Positions 59,101 to 64,000 of a stretch of DNA of 64,000 nt are shown piece after piece. The translations under genes were made by a program, and so were the position numbers. Source of the DNA: Lamellibrachia satsuma (taxonomy: Eukaryota > Annelida > Polychaeta > Sabellida > Siboglinidae); the NCBI GenBank assembly GCA_033239005.1, contig BSQZ01000039.1, forward strand, positions 1,921,816 to 1,985,815. The letters are read 5' to 3'. The notes under the pieces are model-generated. The model searched no databases and was not told where the DNA came from. It worked only from the letters and a program-made list of their open reading frames with translations. Every line of letters starts with the position of its first letter. Position 1 is the stretch's first letter.

Positions 59101-60035
59101 CCTATAAAATTCTTCTTTATATTATATGTACTTTTTAACAAGTTTAAGCAAAACAAAATTTACTTACCTTCGTGCAGTCACAAAAGGGTCGGAATGAAAA
59201 AATTCCCGCGCCCATAATGTAAAGAAGACATTCATTGGTCGATATGAAGTTAAACAAACTCGGCCACGTCATTTGTATTTTGGCTTTTCCCGTGACCATG
59301 TGATGCGAGCGTCACGCCTTCGTACCAAATATGGGACACATAAAACGACGCTATTTTTGACGACAACAAAAAAGTGACACCATCTAGCGGAACTTTATAT
59401 ACCTACCGAGGCGTGACTAATGCGCAAATCGTACCATGTTTATCATGCAATCGGTAAAACTTATTAAAAGTGGCCCAAAACACAATATTTTTAAAGAATA
59501 TATGAACTTTTTTTAATGGTACATATGCGGAATGATGTAAGGAACACATTCAGGTACAAAAATGCTAAAAAAAACGTCGGCATAAAGCCCTAATAATTTA
59601 GGCCAGTTAAGTAAACGATTACCCAATTTCCACAATCACAGCTGTCAGTTCAGCGTATTAATCGCATTGACGCATTCAAATTATTAATACCATAAAGTAA
59701 CCCCCGTATGACTACGGAACGCAGGAACGACATCGCTGCGGGTGCTGCACTTCCTTCACAGTGTACTACACAGTACTCAGTAGGCTGTGGCCGTAACCTA
59801 TCCAAGCAGTTGACACTTCCGAGTTCCGTACTTGCCTGACCCGGCTACACAAATGATTACGTGGACAGCAAACAACTAAGTGTCAACCTCTCATTAACTG
59901 CTCGACAAAACTAATCCGCCTAAACATATGATTTCCTCTTAATTAATGGCATAAGCTGCAGCCATTCGCAAACAATTTAGCCCCAAAACTTACCAATGTA
60001 AGCACCTCCTCCCGCTCTTCGTCGTCATCCGCCAT
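25692..60035 (-). CDS. ROGDI: ROGDI (Rav2-related, RAVE/Rabconnectin-3 component), complete
   Basis: ROGDI is the animal relative of yeast Rav2 and takes part in RAVE/Rabconnectin-3-dependent assembly of V-ATPase; loss in humans causes Kohlschutter-Tonz syndrome. Eleven exons on the - strand: 60035-59994, 49750-49679, 44634-44598, 31510-31459, 30861-30804, 29998-29915, 28837-28742, 27625-27527, 27141-27010, 26270-26187 and 25829-25692. All have GT-AG boundaries and join in phase into 894 nt, 297 codons plus TGA; human ROGDI has 287 residues. Matches to human run along the protein: [20 protein letters not shown] (human [20 protein letters not shown]), [22 protein letters not shown], and [20 protein letters not shown] (human [20 protein letters not shown]). 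The C-terminus is longer than human and acidic ([15 protein letters not shown]). Three large introns hold most transposon copies of the window. Confidence 0.96.
26187..26270 (-). CDS. ROGDI: ROGDI exon 10
   Basis: Acceptor gttgtag, donor GTCAGT; 84 nt, phase 0. Encodes [20 protein letters not shown] and LCQQLHDK, matching human [25 protein letters not shown]; the strongest match in the gene. A 112 bp tandem duplication starts just upstream of its acceptor. Confidence 0.97.
26273..26496. repeat. 112 bp tandem duplication next to ROGDI exon 10
   Basis: Two near-identical copies starting acaacatacagcagactcgt. On the coding strand the duplication includes the pyrimidine-poor region just before the exon 10 acceptor, but the second copy lacks the TAG acceptor. 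Confidence 0.92.
27010..27141 (-). CDS. ROGDI: ROGDI exon 9
   Basis: Acceptor ctgttgcag, donor GTATGC; 132 nt, phase 0. Encodes [20 protein letters not shown] and [19 protein letters not shown], matching human MFAPALPSDLLVNVYINLNK and LCLTVYQLHAL. Confidence 0.96.
27527..27625 (-). CDS. ROGDI: ROGDI exon 8
   Basis: Acceptor tatctgcag, donor GTAAGT; 99 nt, phase 0. Encodes [20 protein letters not shown] and [13 protein letters not shown], matching human LMDAVMLQLTRARNRLTTP and LTLPEIAASG. Confidence 0.94.
28742..28837 (-). CDS. ROGDI: ROGDI exon 7
   Basis: Acceptor ttttttcag, donor GTAGGT; 96 nt, phase 0. Encodes [20 protein letters not shown] and [12 protein letters not shown], matching human IQDARNHVSQAIYLL and FKTGAEVLK. 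A helical, leucine-rich segment. Confidence 0.95.
29261..29337. repeat. 38 bp direct repeat, two copies
   Basis: tgaattatcaatatgtgaca followed by acagg and gtgtacact, twice, in ROGDI intron 6. Confidence 0.85.
29635..29830 (+). repeat. G-rich minisatellite family G, locus 1
   Basis: Irregular 30-40 bp units: ggtgggaggtggg, then a variable word, then ctctcaaaaatgg or tttcaaaaatgg. The same motif occurs at 60270-60740. In ROGDI intron 6, antisense to the gene. Confidence 0.85.
29915..29998 (-). CDS. ROGDI: ROGDI exon 6
   Basis: Acceptor ctcttccag, donor GTGAGT; 84 nt, phase 0. Encodes [20 protein letters not shown] and DIPWKVQQ, matching human DVNLKMPRNNQLLHF and QWKLQQ. Confidence 0.95.
30030..30210. 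repeat. Dispersed repeat C, copy 1
   Basis: Similar to 41575-41760: tacc-gt-ttcgacct, taattagc, aatcagc-ggatccataa, attgtaattt and a final accactagt run in the same order. In ROGDI intron 5. Confidence 0.65.
30605..30715 (+). repeat. ~22 bp tandem repeat
   Basis: tagacaggtgtccgttatag-like units, about five, degenerate at the right end. Confidence 0.85.
30804..30861 (-). CDS. ROGDI: ROGDI exon 5
   Basis: Acceptor ctgtttcag, donor GTGAGT; 58 nt. With the carried bases it reads [20 protein letters not shown], matching human GTDQVKGVLTLQGDALSQA. Ends in phase 0. Confidence 0.94.
31459..31510 (-). CDS. ROGDI: ROGDI exon 4
   Basis: Acceptor atttgcag, donor GTAAGC; 52 nt. Encodes [16 protein letters not shown], equivalent to human GPAKQENFILGSC. 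Phase 1 in, phase 2 out. Confidence 0.92.
31615..32598 (+). mobile_element. pogo/Tigger-like TIR element, copy 2
   Basis: CAGTCGCGCCTCGTTATAAC at the left and ...ACGAGACTCAACTG at the right, with TA on both sides; 984 bp. Carries the uninterrupted sequence tagctccctggtggcagat at the point where copy 3 holds a 766 bp insertion. In ROGDI intron 3. Confidence 0.9.
32735..32915 (+). repeat. ~48 bp tandem repeat
   Basis: Units of the type acatatatggatatagtgca, accaactgaacttagactta and acactggg, about four copies. Confidence 0.85.
32959..33246 (+). repeat. (AACC)n microsatellite, about 290 bp
   Basis: Uninterrupted aacc repeats followed by a few aaccaaac variants. Because 4 is not divisible by 3, every frame gives a repeated tetrapeptide (NQPT on +, WLVG on -), which explains the long open frames here. 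Confidence 0.98.
33575..33815 (+). repeat. 128 bp tandem duplication
   Basis: Two diverged copies of gattcactaa ttgattgtga actattaattaatttgag through ggagctggcgtagcagtcat. Confidence 0.9.
33975..34260 (+). repeat. Minisatellite ggggtggtcacataagtaa
   Basis: About fourteen irregular 15-20 bp units (aaggggtggtcacataagt and variants). Four more units occur at 35428-35480, on the other side of a LINE fragment, suggesting that the fragment was inserted into, or is flanked by, one array. Confidence 0.88.
34500..35110 (-). mobile_element. LINE ORF2 C-terminal fragment, fourth family
   Basis: The - strand reads [20 protein letters not shown] then VDFRKKKQ, a classic post-RT motif. Further on it reads [20 protein letters not shown] followed by [10 protein letters not shown], the typical terminus of many animal LINEs. 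At least two frame breaks lie between; no intact ORF. Confidence 0.8.
35128..35330 (+). repeat. 29 bp tandem repeat, 7 copies
   Basis: Unit gttggttatcaggcctgtcc plus ggcatcatt, alternating between cggcatcat and cgacatcgt variants. It interrupts the LINE fragment at 34500-35410. Confidence 0.95.
35525..37284 (+). mobile_element. pogo/Tigger-like TIR element, copy 3, interrupted
   Basis: Termini CAGTCGCGCCTCGTTATAAC and its reverse complement form perfect TIRs of more than 20 bp, flanked by TA. Removing the nested element and one 8 bp duplication leaves 986 bp, nearly the 984 bp of copy 2, to which it aligns throughout. No transposase-like protein seen. In ROGDI intron 3. Confidence 0.93.
36424..37189. 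mobile_element. hAT-like element nested in pogo copy 3
   Basis: 766 bp flanked by a perfect 8 bp duplication CCTGGTGG (36416-36423 and 37190-37197). Ends TAGGCAAAGTCAATCGCCC and, reverse-complemented, TAGGCAAAAAAATTCGCCCC. Contains a strong hairpin ttccgtagcc attt ggctacggaa near 37090. No transposase frame; non-autonomous. A second, reversed copy is at about 50305-50948. Confidence 0.9.
37285..39260. other. ROGDI intron 3, nothing recognised
   Basis: AT-rich sequence with no exon or clear repeat. Short open frames lack splice or homology support. Confidence 0.45.
39270..39336 (+). repeat. 33 bp direct repeat
   Basis: gtagcatgtggctggatatg followed by gaccatctttttt, twice. Confidence 0.9.
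39850..40018 (+). repeat. Dispersed repeat D, copy 1
   Basis: Shares with 47600-47740 the blocks ttctgttca-ttattgaaca, gtaattagagacc-gattgt and agacgctattgatcagac. It abuts the LINE fragment that starts at 40019. Confidence 0.65.
40019..40376 (+). mobile_element. 3' fragment of non-LTR retrotransposon (family A)
   Basis: Aligns with about 52650-53018: ttttaagatactgaatgggt, gtaaaggatcagtgtagatt, taagccaatggcttccttgt and the tail ggcaaatcttgttaaatctt. Stops and small deletions throughout. In ROGDI intron 3. Confidence 0.85.
41575..41835. repeat. Dispersed repeat C, copy 2
   Basis: Starts ccgtattcgacctattaagc and matches 30030-30210. Its right part (gaacagattcgttgacattt ttccatggcccaattttt) matches the reverse complement of 45335-45395, so a third, internally deleted copy is at 45295-45410. 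Confidence 0.6.
42000..44560. other. ROGDI intron 3, nothing recognised
   Basis: No supported exon, repeat family or motif. A 76-codon - strand frame near 42225-42455 is cysteine-rich but has no support. Confidence 0.4.
44598..44634 (-). CDS. ROGDI: ROGDI exon 3 (37 nt micro-exon)
   Basis: A short exon between acceptor gatttcag and donor GTAAGT. Encodes [12 protein letters not shown] plus one base, matching human EASLRFTLPGS. Without it, exons 2 and 4 are out of phase (0 against 1), so it is required. Confidence 0.9.
45295..45410. repeat. Dispersed repeat C, copy 3 (deleted)
   Basis: Begins gtattcgacctaataagc and continues with the reverse complement of the right half of copy 2, as expected if only the two ends of a TIR element remain. 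Confidence 0.5.
46085..46525 (+). repeat. 34 bp minisatellite, about 12 copies
   Basis: Unit ttactgaggtgaccataatg plus gtgaggtggctgta, with minor variants. ROGDI intron 2. Confidence 0.95.
46610..47035 (+). repeat. Dispersed repeat, about 400 bp, copy 2
   Basis: Counterpart of 1770-2180. Its start is expanded into a 15 bp tandem run (attacattacatcaa). Confidence 0.7.
47139..47191. repeat. (TA)n microsatellite
   Basis: About 26 uninterrupted TA units. Confidence 0.97.
47600..47740 (+). repeat. Dispersed repeat D, copy 2
   Basis: See 39850-40018. Same orientation. Confidence 0.6.
47910..48050 (-). mobile_element. 3' end of non-LTR retrotransposon (family A), reversed
   Basis: Reverse complement of the 3' end of the 51480-53018 copy: ctcttgatag-cc, gccttccttgtccattt and catctgggtcttttgcc. 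Followed by a degenerate gactcaaactgacatgttt-type array at 48050-48520. Confidence 0.7.
48050..48520. repeat. Degenerate tandem array
   Basis: Loose 25-40 bp units around tgactgaaactg, attgaaactgtcttataata and tgatttatttagcagactaa. Confidence 0.7.
48672..49122. mobile_element. Tigger-like non-autonomous element
   Basis: 451 bp between TA dinucleotides. Left end CAGTGGAACTTCAGTGTATG, right end reverse-complemented CAGTGAAAGCTCACTATTAA. No coding capacity. ROGDI intron 2. Confidence 0.6.
49679..49750 (-). CDS. ROGDI: ROGDI exon 2
   Basis: Acceptor tttgcag, donor GTGAGT; 72 nt, phase 0 on both sides. Encodes [24 protein letters not shown], the conserved N-terminal helix of ROGDI. Confidence 0.95.
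50228..50300. repeat. ~22 bp tandem repeat
   Basis: cactaacacatgttaatatc three times, the last diverged. Confidence 0.88.
50305..50948. mobile_element. Second copy of the hAT-like element, reversed and rearranged
   Basis: Its right end, reverse-complemented, starts TAGGCAAAGTCAATCGCCAT and continues like 36424-36600. At its left, gtgtagaatgaggccag and ccagcagcacaga match the reverse complement of 36835-36875. The middle holds a 54 bp duplication (50690-50786, cacacacagcgagt...cactcgtacacagaag) and the far terminus is missing. Confidence 0.7.
51000..53290 (+). repeat. Left arm of a large inverted repeat
   Basis: 51000-51222 matches the reverse complement of 59435-59631, 51230-51479 that of 56505-56750, and 53019-53290 (two ~140 bp tandem units with attatctgtcgtttggttaa) that of 56158-56505. 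The LINE at 51480-53018 interrupts it. In ROGDI intron 1. Confidence 0.85.
51480..53018 (+). mobile_element. Non-LTR retrotransposon (family A), 5'-truncated copy with RT domain
   Basis: Jockey/CR1-like reverse transcriptase by motifs: [59 protein letters not shown] and the catalytic FADDTKLF, then the post-RT region with [14 protein letters not shown] and [18 protein letters not shown]. At least three frame breaks (near 51753, 52350 and 52470), so it is not functional. Flanked by a 6 bp duplication TGTTAT (51474-51479 and 53019-53024). The 3' tail is built on aaatcttgtt. Confidence 0.92.
53310..53402 (+). repeat. Purine-rich minisatellite
   Basis: gggagagggaggggagaagg-type units; strictly G/A on the + strand. 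Confidence 0.92.
53653..54435. mobile_element. hAT-like non-autonomous element
   Basis: 783 bp. Left end CAGGGTTGAAAAAAATCATG, right end reverse-complemented CAGGGTTGTTTGATTTCAAT. Flanking 8-mers agtacgga and agtatggg match at 6 of 8 positions. Sub-terminal regions are rich in aatcaatgattt. No transposase. Confidence 0.75.
54436..56157. other. Spacer of the inverted repeat, mostly unassigned
   Basis: Contains a short family A LINE 3' end at about 54993-55072 (tgccatctgggcctttgcct, atcttgttaaatattg). Otherwise nothing was recognised. Confidence 0.5.
56158..56750 (-). repeat. Right arm of the large inverted repeat, inner part
   Basis: Contains about 2.3 units of the ~140 bp tandem repeat (ccaaacgacagataatttaa) and then the reverse complement of 51230-51479. 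At about 56480-56500 it shows the uninterrupted target site of the LINE in the left arm. Confidence 0.85.
57060..57480. repeat. ~165 bp tandem repeat, about 2.5 copies
   Basis: Diverged units starting tgacctaattagttgaccta and containing cctatttac and gtaatgggcta-like words. Lies in a 2.7 kb stretch present only in the right arm of the inverted repeat. Confidence 0.8.
57480..59434. other. ROGDI intron 1, nothing else recognised
   Basis: AT-rich sequence apart from the candidate alternative exon at 59168-59215 and a GC-richer stretch around 58900-59400. Confidence 0.45.
59168..59215 (-). CDS. Candidate alternative first exon of ROGDI
   Basis: On the - strand an ATG opens a 16-codon frame, [16 protein letters not shown], ending exactly at a strong donor (AAG|GTAAGTA) in phase 0, compatible with ROGDI exon 2. 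It lies 0.8 kb inside intron 1. Nothing else supports it, and a 48 nt open stretch next to a donor can arise by chance. It would replace the acidic N-terminus with a Cys/Phe-rich one. Confidence 0.25.
59435..59631 (-). repeat. Right arm of the large inverted repeat, outer part
   Basis: Reverse complement of 51000-51222: shared aagccctaataatttaggcc, agttaagtaaacgatta and gtttatcatgcaatcgg. Confidence 0.85.
59994..60035 (-). CDS. ROGDI: ROGDI exon 1 (start codon)
   Basis: Encodes [14 protein letters not shown], then donor GTAAGT; 42 nt, phase 0. The acidic opening resembles the N-termini of ROGDI proteins preceding the E(Y/F)xW(L/V)L motif. The start is the first ATG of an open exon with a good donor. 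A rival first exon exists at 59168-59215. Confidence 0.8.
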
Positions 60036-60269
60036 ACTTATGCAGTCAAAGGTCAAGGCCGTCATCGCGGGAGCAGTTGTTTTACAGGAGAATTTATTAA
60101 TTTGTCTTTGTAACAACACAGCACTTTGCTGTTTCACTACCAACTAACGTTGCAATGTTTTGTGCCTTCTATCAGCAATAACATCAGTATATTTAGAAAA
60201 TATAGTGTCAAATCTTGTTAAATGCAATGGAACCACTCACAGGAAGAGTATATACGCCCAGTTGAGGGG

Positions 60270-60740
60270 TGTGTGGCAGGAGGTGGGAGGTTAGTCCTAA
60301 ACAATACCAATATTACTAGTGGAAGGTGAGACGTTGGCCTCAAAAATAGGTGGGAGGTAGGATTGGTGGGAGGTGGACTCTAAACAATGGTGAGAAATTA
60401 GCCCCACAAAACAGATGGGAGGTTGGCCCCCAAGACAGATGGGATGTTGAGATCTCTGCCACACCTCTTAATTAGTTGCTGCTATGGAAGGCTCTACCAT
60501 TATTTTCTTTTTCTGAAGATTGGGTCTAGTGGAAAACAATATCAACTCCCCCCCCATAAAGGCACAAGCCACATTGCATGTGTACCAGGAAAATGCATCT
60601 TACTTTTGGTGGTGGCGGGGGTTTCAGCCTCCCATCTCCCACCTGTTTGTGGGGCCAACCTCCCACAATTTTGTGAGAATCTACCTCCTATGCACCAATC
60701 TCACCTCCCGTCTATCTTGGATGCCAACCTCACGCTTCCT
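60270..60740. repeat. G-rich minisatellite family G, locus 2, inverted arms
   Basis: 60270-60450 has ggtgggaggt-type units on the + strand, and 60625-60740 the reverse-complemented units (cctcccacaatttt, cctcccatctcccacc). Same family as 29635-29830. Lies about 0.25-0.7 kb upstream of the ROGDI start codon. Confidence 0.8.
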
Positions 60741-61640
60741 GATGGTGGCAGCTGGGCAGGGCAGGATTGGCAAGTTTGTGACCCTCATTTACACAGGAGC
60801 ACATATTTTTCTGTCTACTCGGCCTTTTAACAAGATTGCCATCGAAAGCCATATGCTCCAGACGGCAAGTGGACAAAGAACACAAGGCTTATCAAGTCTA
60901 AAAATGTTTCATATTTTACAACACATCTGTCCATTGTTTTTAATATATTGCAAGACAATGTTTGCAGTTACAAAATCAGTAGACAGTGTTGCAGATTGTG
61001 GAGCATTTGACCTGTTACATTATAGTAACATTGTAGTTGTCCATGGACAGGACCAGAAAAGACCATTGAATTATAATAATGTAGATAGGTTGTAAAGGCG
61101 TATGGCTACTTTTCTTTTCTCCCCATTTAATGTAGAGTAACTCGGCTAGTGACATATAATGCCCTGATCGAGGGTCGAGATGTAGGCATTGTATTGATCA
61201 AAACAAATGGTCTCATTTATCTACACCAACAGGGAATTATTCTAAATTATTGTTCCTGGAGTGGGAAATTAATTGTCTAACTACTGGAGTTTCATGGCTA
61301 CATTCAACTTGTGTTGCCAACTGTTCATTAACTATCGTGTAATGAATGTTTTTGTTATGCCAATTGTAACATAAAAGCCTTTACAAAGATTTCAAGTAGT
61401 GTAAACAATTCGTTGTATTGCTGCAATATCAAAGGTACCAAGCTTGAAGGTTTTTAATCATAAAACCATATTATATGGTATTAACTATTATGGATGTCAA
61501 GATGTTAGAATGTACAGTGTATATAGTTTATACCATATACAATGAATTTATGATACAAACAATCATACTATGTATCTTTAAATACAATGCAATACAGAAA
61601 TAAACCAGTGCTGAAACAAAACAGAAAGTAGCCGGGCATT
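60741..61640. other. Intergenic region between PRODH 3' end and ROGDI start
   Basis: No supported gene. A 191-codon + strand frame at 60520-61095 overlaps the minisatellite and has no recognised motif. ROGDI promoter elements are expected somewhere in 60036-61640, but no TATA box or initiator could be singled out. Confidence 0.45.
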
Positions 61641-61646
61641 TAAACT

Positions 61647-61652
61647 TTTATT
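61647..61652 (-). promoter_or_regulatory. Candidate PRODH polyadenylation signal
   Basis: AATAAA on the coding strand about 1.86 kb below the PRODH stop; no other clear hexamer was noticed between. The AT-rich, gene-free stretch 61650-63512 would then be the 3' UTR. Confidence 0.3.
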
Positions 61653-63512
61653 TTGAAGCACCACTCACAAGTACAGACATCTTCATCAATCTATCTGTGG
61701 TCATTTAAGCTTAATCTGCAGTCAAGTTCCACTCTTTACTGTAACATTTTCTTAAGAAAATAGCTATTATTTTAAAATAGAAAAATGGCTCAATAATATC
61801 TTGTAACAAGAACAATCACAAGGAATGATGCCCGTGCCATGAATAAAGCAAACTTTATGACTCATACAAAATGTAGAGGAACATACAACAATTACTAAAT
61901 ATGTCCCTAAACAAATATCATTATGTTGGCAAGAAAAATCGCAAACACATAATATATTATTTGCGTAAGGTAGAAAAAGGATAAAACAAAATCCTCTGGC
62001 TGATATCCTGGAGTAGAAAACAATGGTTCAACATAAACAAAATTAACGTAATTAAGCAAAAATGTGCAATAAAAATGCTGCATAAATATTATAGTAACGC
62101 AGACAACCAAGTGATAAAACATAATGTGACTAAGACCATTGTGTTTAGAGAGATTCTAAAACGTGCCTATTCTTAGACAATCATTTACAAACATCTATAT
62201 ATATACGAATAGGTGTGGGTCTCAGAAATATAAATGAACATGTACAGACACATATATATATATATATAGGCGGCGTTGCTAACTGGACATTAAAGCAACT
62301 ATACCTGGGTGTGCAACTTCTTCGTCAATACTGACTGACACTTTTTTAATGTTGTCAATTCTTTCACAAACATACACAGGAGACTTCTTTTGGGTCTTCC
62401 TGTAACCCTAAATGCTAATGTTCTCAATGAGACGCACACTACTGAAATGATCAGTGGTGTCAAAAGCGTTGCACGTACAATCATCTTTTTAAACTAAAAA
62501 GTGTACAGTAGTTCATAAAACACTTCCACAAGGTAATCAACGTAAACACATGCAAAACTGCGAATGTTAAGCCACTTCAACAGTTATGGCACACATCTCA
62601 ACCATTCTGTCTACATTAACATCTTACAATCAACTCTTGTTAATATCACTTATCCAACACTTGATTACCAATGTCTGATTATATATTGGCTAGTAATAAA
62701 TCCGTATCTTAGCTACTTTTTTTATAAATAGTTATCCAATTACACCTGGTCATATTAACAAGGGGTGACTGTAAACATGTAATCATAGCAGAAAAACTAT
62801 GAAACAGTCGGTGAAACATTTGCATACAATCACCTTTATACAAATTGATATTCCTAACTATTTATATTAGCCATCAGTGCGTCACTCGGTTACATTAGTA
62901 AATAGTTATATAGCTGTCATGATGCTCCTTATATTTAATTAGTTACATTTTTGTTTGGCACATCTTCTATGTACAGAAAATAACAGTTCTCATCTCGGCT
63001 GCAGTGTGGACCAGACTTCACACTATAACAATTAAATGAACAGTGACATAATACATATTTTTAAAACACTTGTAAAACACCACACCACTTTCTTTTTCAT
63101 TACATTATAAACAAACTAAATTATCTGTATTACCCTGAACAACAGAAACAATATCACAATGGTGAGATGTCCAACTTATCAGTCAAATATCATGTGCAGT
63201 ATGTGTGCCATTACAACTTTGCTAATACACTTGGCTTGCATATCAATAGTTACGGCAGTACCACCAAACACGTTCTTTTCACAATGTTAAGTCTACATTC
63301 ATGAAATCAAGTTACCATTAACTGTCGTCATGTTTAGCAATGTCAATAATTTGTACAACAACAATCACAATACTACAGAACTTGTTTGTGCAACTATTCG
63401 GGTAGCATGAGTTGGCACATTCTCAGGCAGTGCGTAAGTAAACCTTGTGTGTCAATCTAACCCGCAGCCACTGCTAGGTGTCAGTATTACGAACCACTCA
63501 TTGAGCCGAGTC

Positions 63513-63712
63513 TCAATTGGCATTCACAACAGGTGGCCTGTAGAACCAGTCGAATGTCTTCAGACGTCGCCACAACTCTGTGGCCATCATCTTCTTTTCC
63601 TTGTCCACTTTGAGTATTCCTTTGTTCTCGACAACCCTCCTAGACAGGTAGGGCAGCACCTCCTCCACGGGTCCGTAAGGCACGTACTTGTACACCGAGT
63701 AGCCGGCCTGGC
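63513..63712 (-). CDS. PRODH: PRODH (proline dehydrogenase) last coding exon, partial gene
   Basis: Proline dehydrogenase is the mitochondrial FAD enzyme that oxidises proline to pyrroline-5-carboxylate. Only its final exon is in the window: acceptor ttgcctacag, then [20 protein letters not shown] followed by YLSRRVVEN, a lysine-rich stretch, [21 protein letters not shown] and TGA. Human PRODH has [30 protein letters not shown] here. The YLxRRxxEN motif carries the paired arginines that bind the proline carboxylate in the family. KYVPYGPV favours PRODH over the hydroxyproline enzyme PRODH2, which has KSIPYGSL. One base of the first glycine codon comes from the upstream exon, which lies right of the window. 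Confidence 0.95.
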
Positions 63713-63934
63713 CTGTAGGCAAAACATTTTGTTTGTTATTTATTTCAGAACTGATGGCTTATTTCAAAGTGTCCTTCTCTAGAGTTAATGAGTCCACAAC
63801 AGATGTTTTCCATTTCCCTGCATATAATCTTTTACTCCCCTTGGCATAGACACCATGTGGAAGGAATCAGCAGCTTTTAGTCTCTTCTGAAAAATATAGG
63901 AAAAGTGGGGTAAATAAAATTGCACAAGGTTTTA

Positions 63935-64000
63935 AACTCCAGTCCCTTCAACTGAAAGTCTGACGCTCTACGACACAGCCACCACGCTCCACATTCTTGA
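63935..64000 (-). mobile_element. tRNA-like SINE head, truncated by the window edge
   Basis: On the - strand: gcgtggtggctgtgtcgtag then agcgtcagactttcag and ttgaagggactggagtttaa, following the layout of a tRNA-derived SINE (A-box-like GTGGCTGTGTCGTAGAGC, degenerate B box). In a PRODH intron. Confidence 0.45.

Noticed and set aside
60423..61095. 135- and 191-codon + strand frames upstream of ROGDI
   Set aside because: They run through the G/C-rich minisatellite and show no recognisable motif, splice context or compositional bias of a gene.

Overview
The window is nuclear DNA from an animal. Genes are split into many short exons with GT-AG introns, the sequence is AT-rich, and introns are filled with transposon remnants and tandem repeats. 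Gene content (SFSWAP, ROGDI, PRODH) is general to animals. Minisatellite-rich introns, tRNA-like SINE heads and non-LTR and TIR DNA elements would suit a lophotrochozoan such as a mollusc, but that placement is inference only.

Three protein-coding genes are supported. (1) SFSWAP on the + strand, about 0.98-21.4 kb, lacking its 5' exons, which lie left of the window. Fourteen consecutive exons keep reading frame and give SURP1, a YLHPSL segment, SURP2, an acidic/PISF-like segment, a basic coiled-coil segment and a long RS domain. A conserved C-terminal exon (MKVRAML) is present twice in tandem. (2) ROGDI on the - strand, 60035 to 25692, complete: eleven exons join in frame into 297 codons plus stop, close to the 287 residues of human ROGDI. 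Introns 1-3 are 10.2, 5.0 and 13.1 kb. (3) The last coding exon of PRODH on the - strand, 63712 to 63513, whose remaining exons lie right of the window. SFSWAP and ROGDI converge. ROGDI and PRODH are in tandem, with PRODH upstream.

The rest is mostly repeats. Three copies of a 940-990 bp pogo/Tigger-like TIR element are present, one interrupted by a 766 bp hAT-like element with a perfect 8 bp target duplication. Two other hAT-like and two other Tigger-like non-autonomous elements are visible. One non-LTR retrotransposon family is present as a 1.5 kb copy with reverse-transcriptase motifs in ROGDI intron 1 and as four or more 3' fragments, one ending about 12 bp before an SFSWAP splice acceptor. 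Two further LINE families are represented by fragments. A large inverted repeat (51.0-53.3 kb against 56.2-59.6 kb) preserves both the filled and the empty site of the long LINE insertion.

Minisatellites are prominent: a 48 bp unit repeated about 38 times in an SFSWAP intron, an (AACC)n tract of about 290 bp, and units of about 28, 29, 34, 52 and 165 bp. Most long open frames outside the three genes are by-products of these repeats. I found no CRISPR, operon, rRNA or functional tRNA, and no clear new molecular system. The most unusual points are the duplicated SFSWAP terminal exon, repeat-built splice acceptors in a splicing-regulator gene, and the nested insertions with recoverable empty sites.
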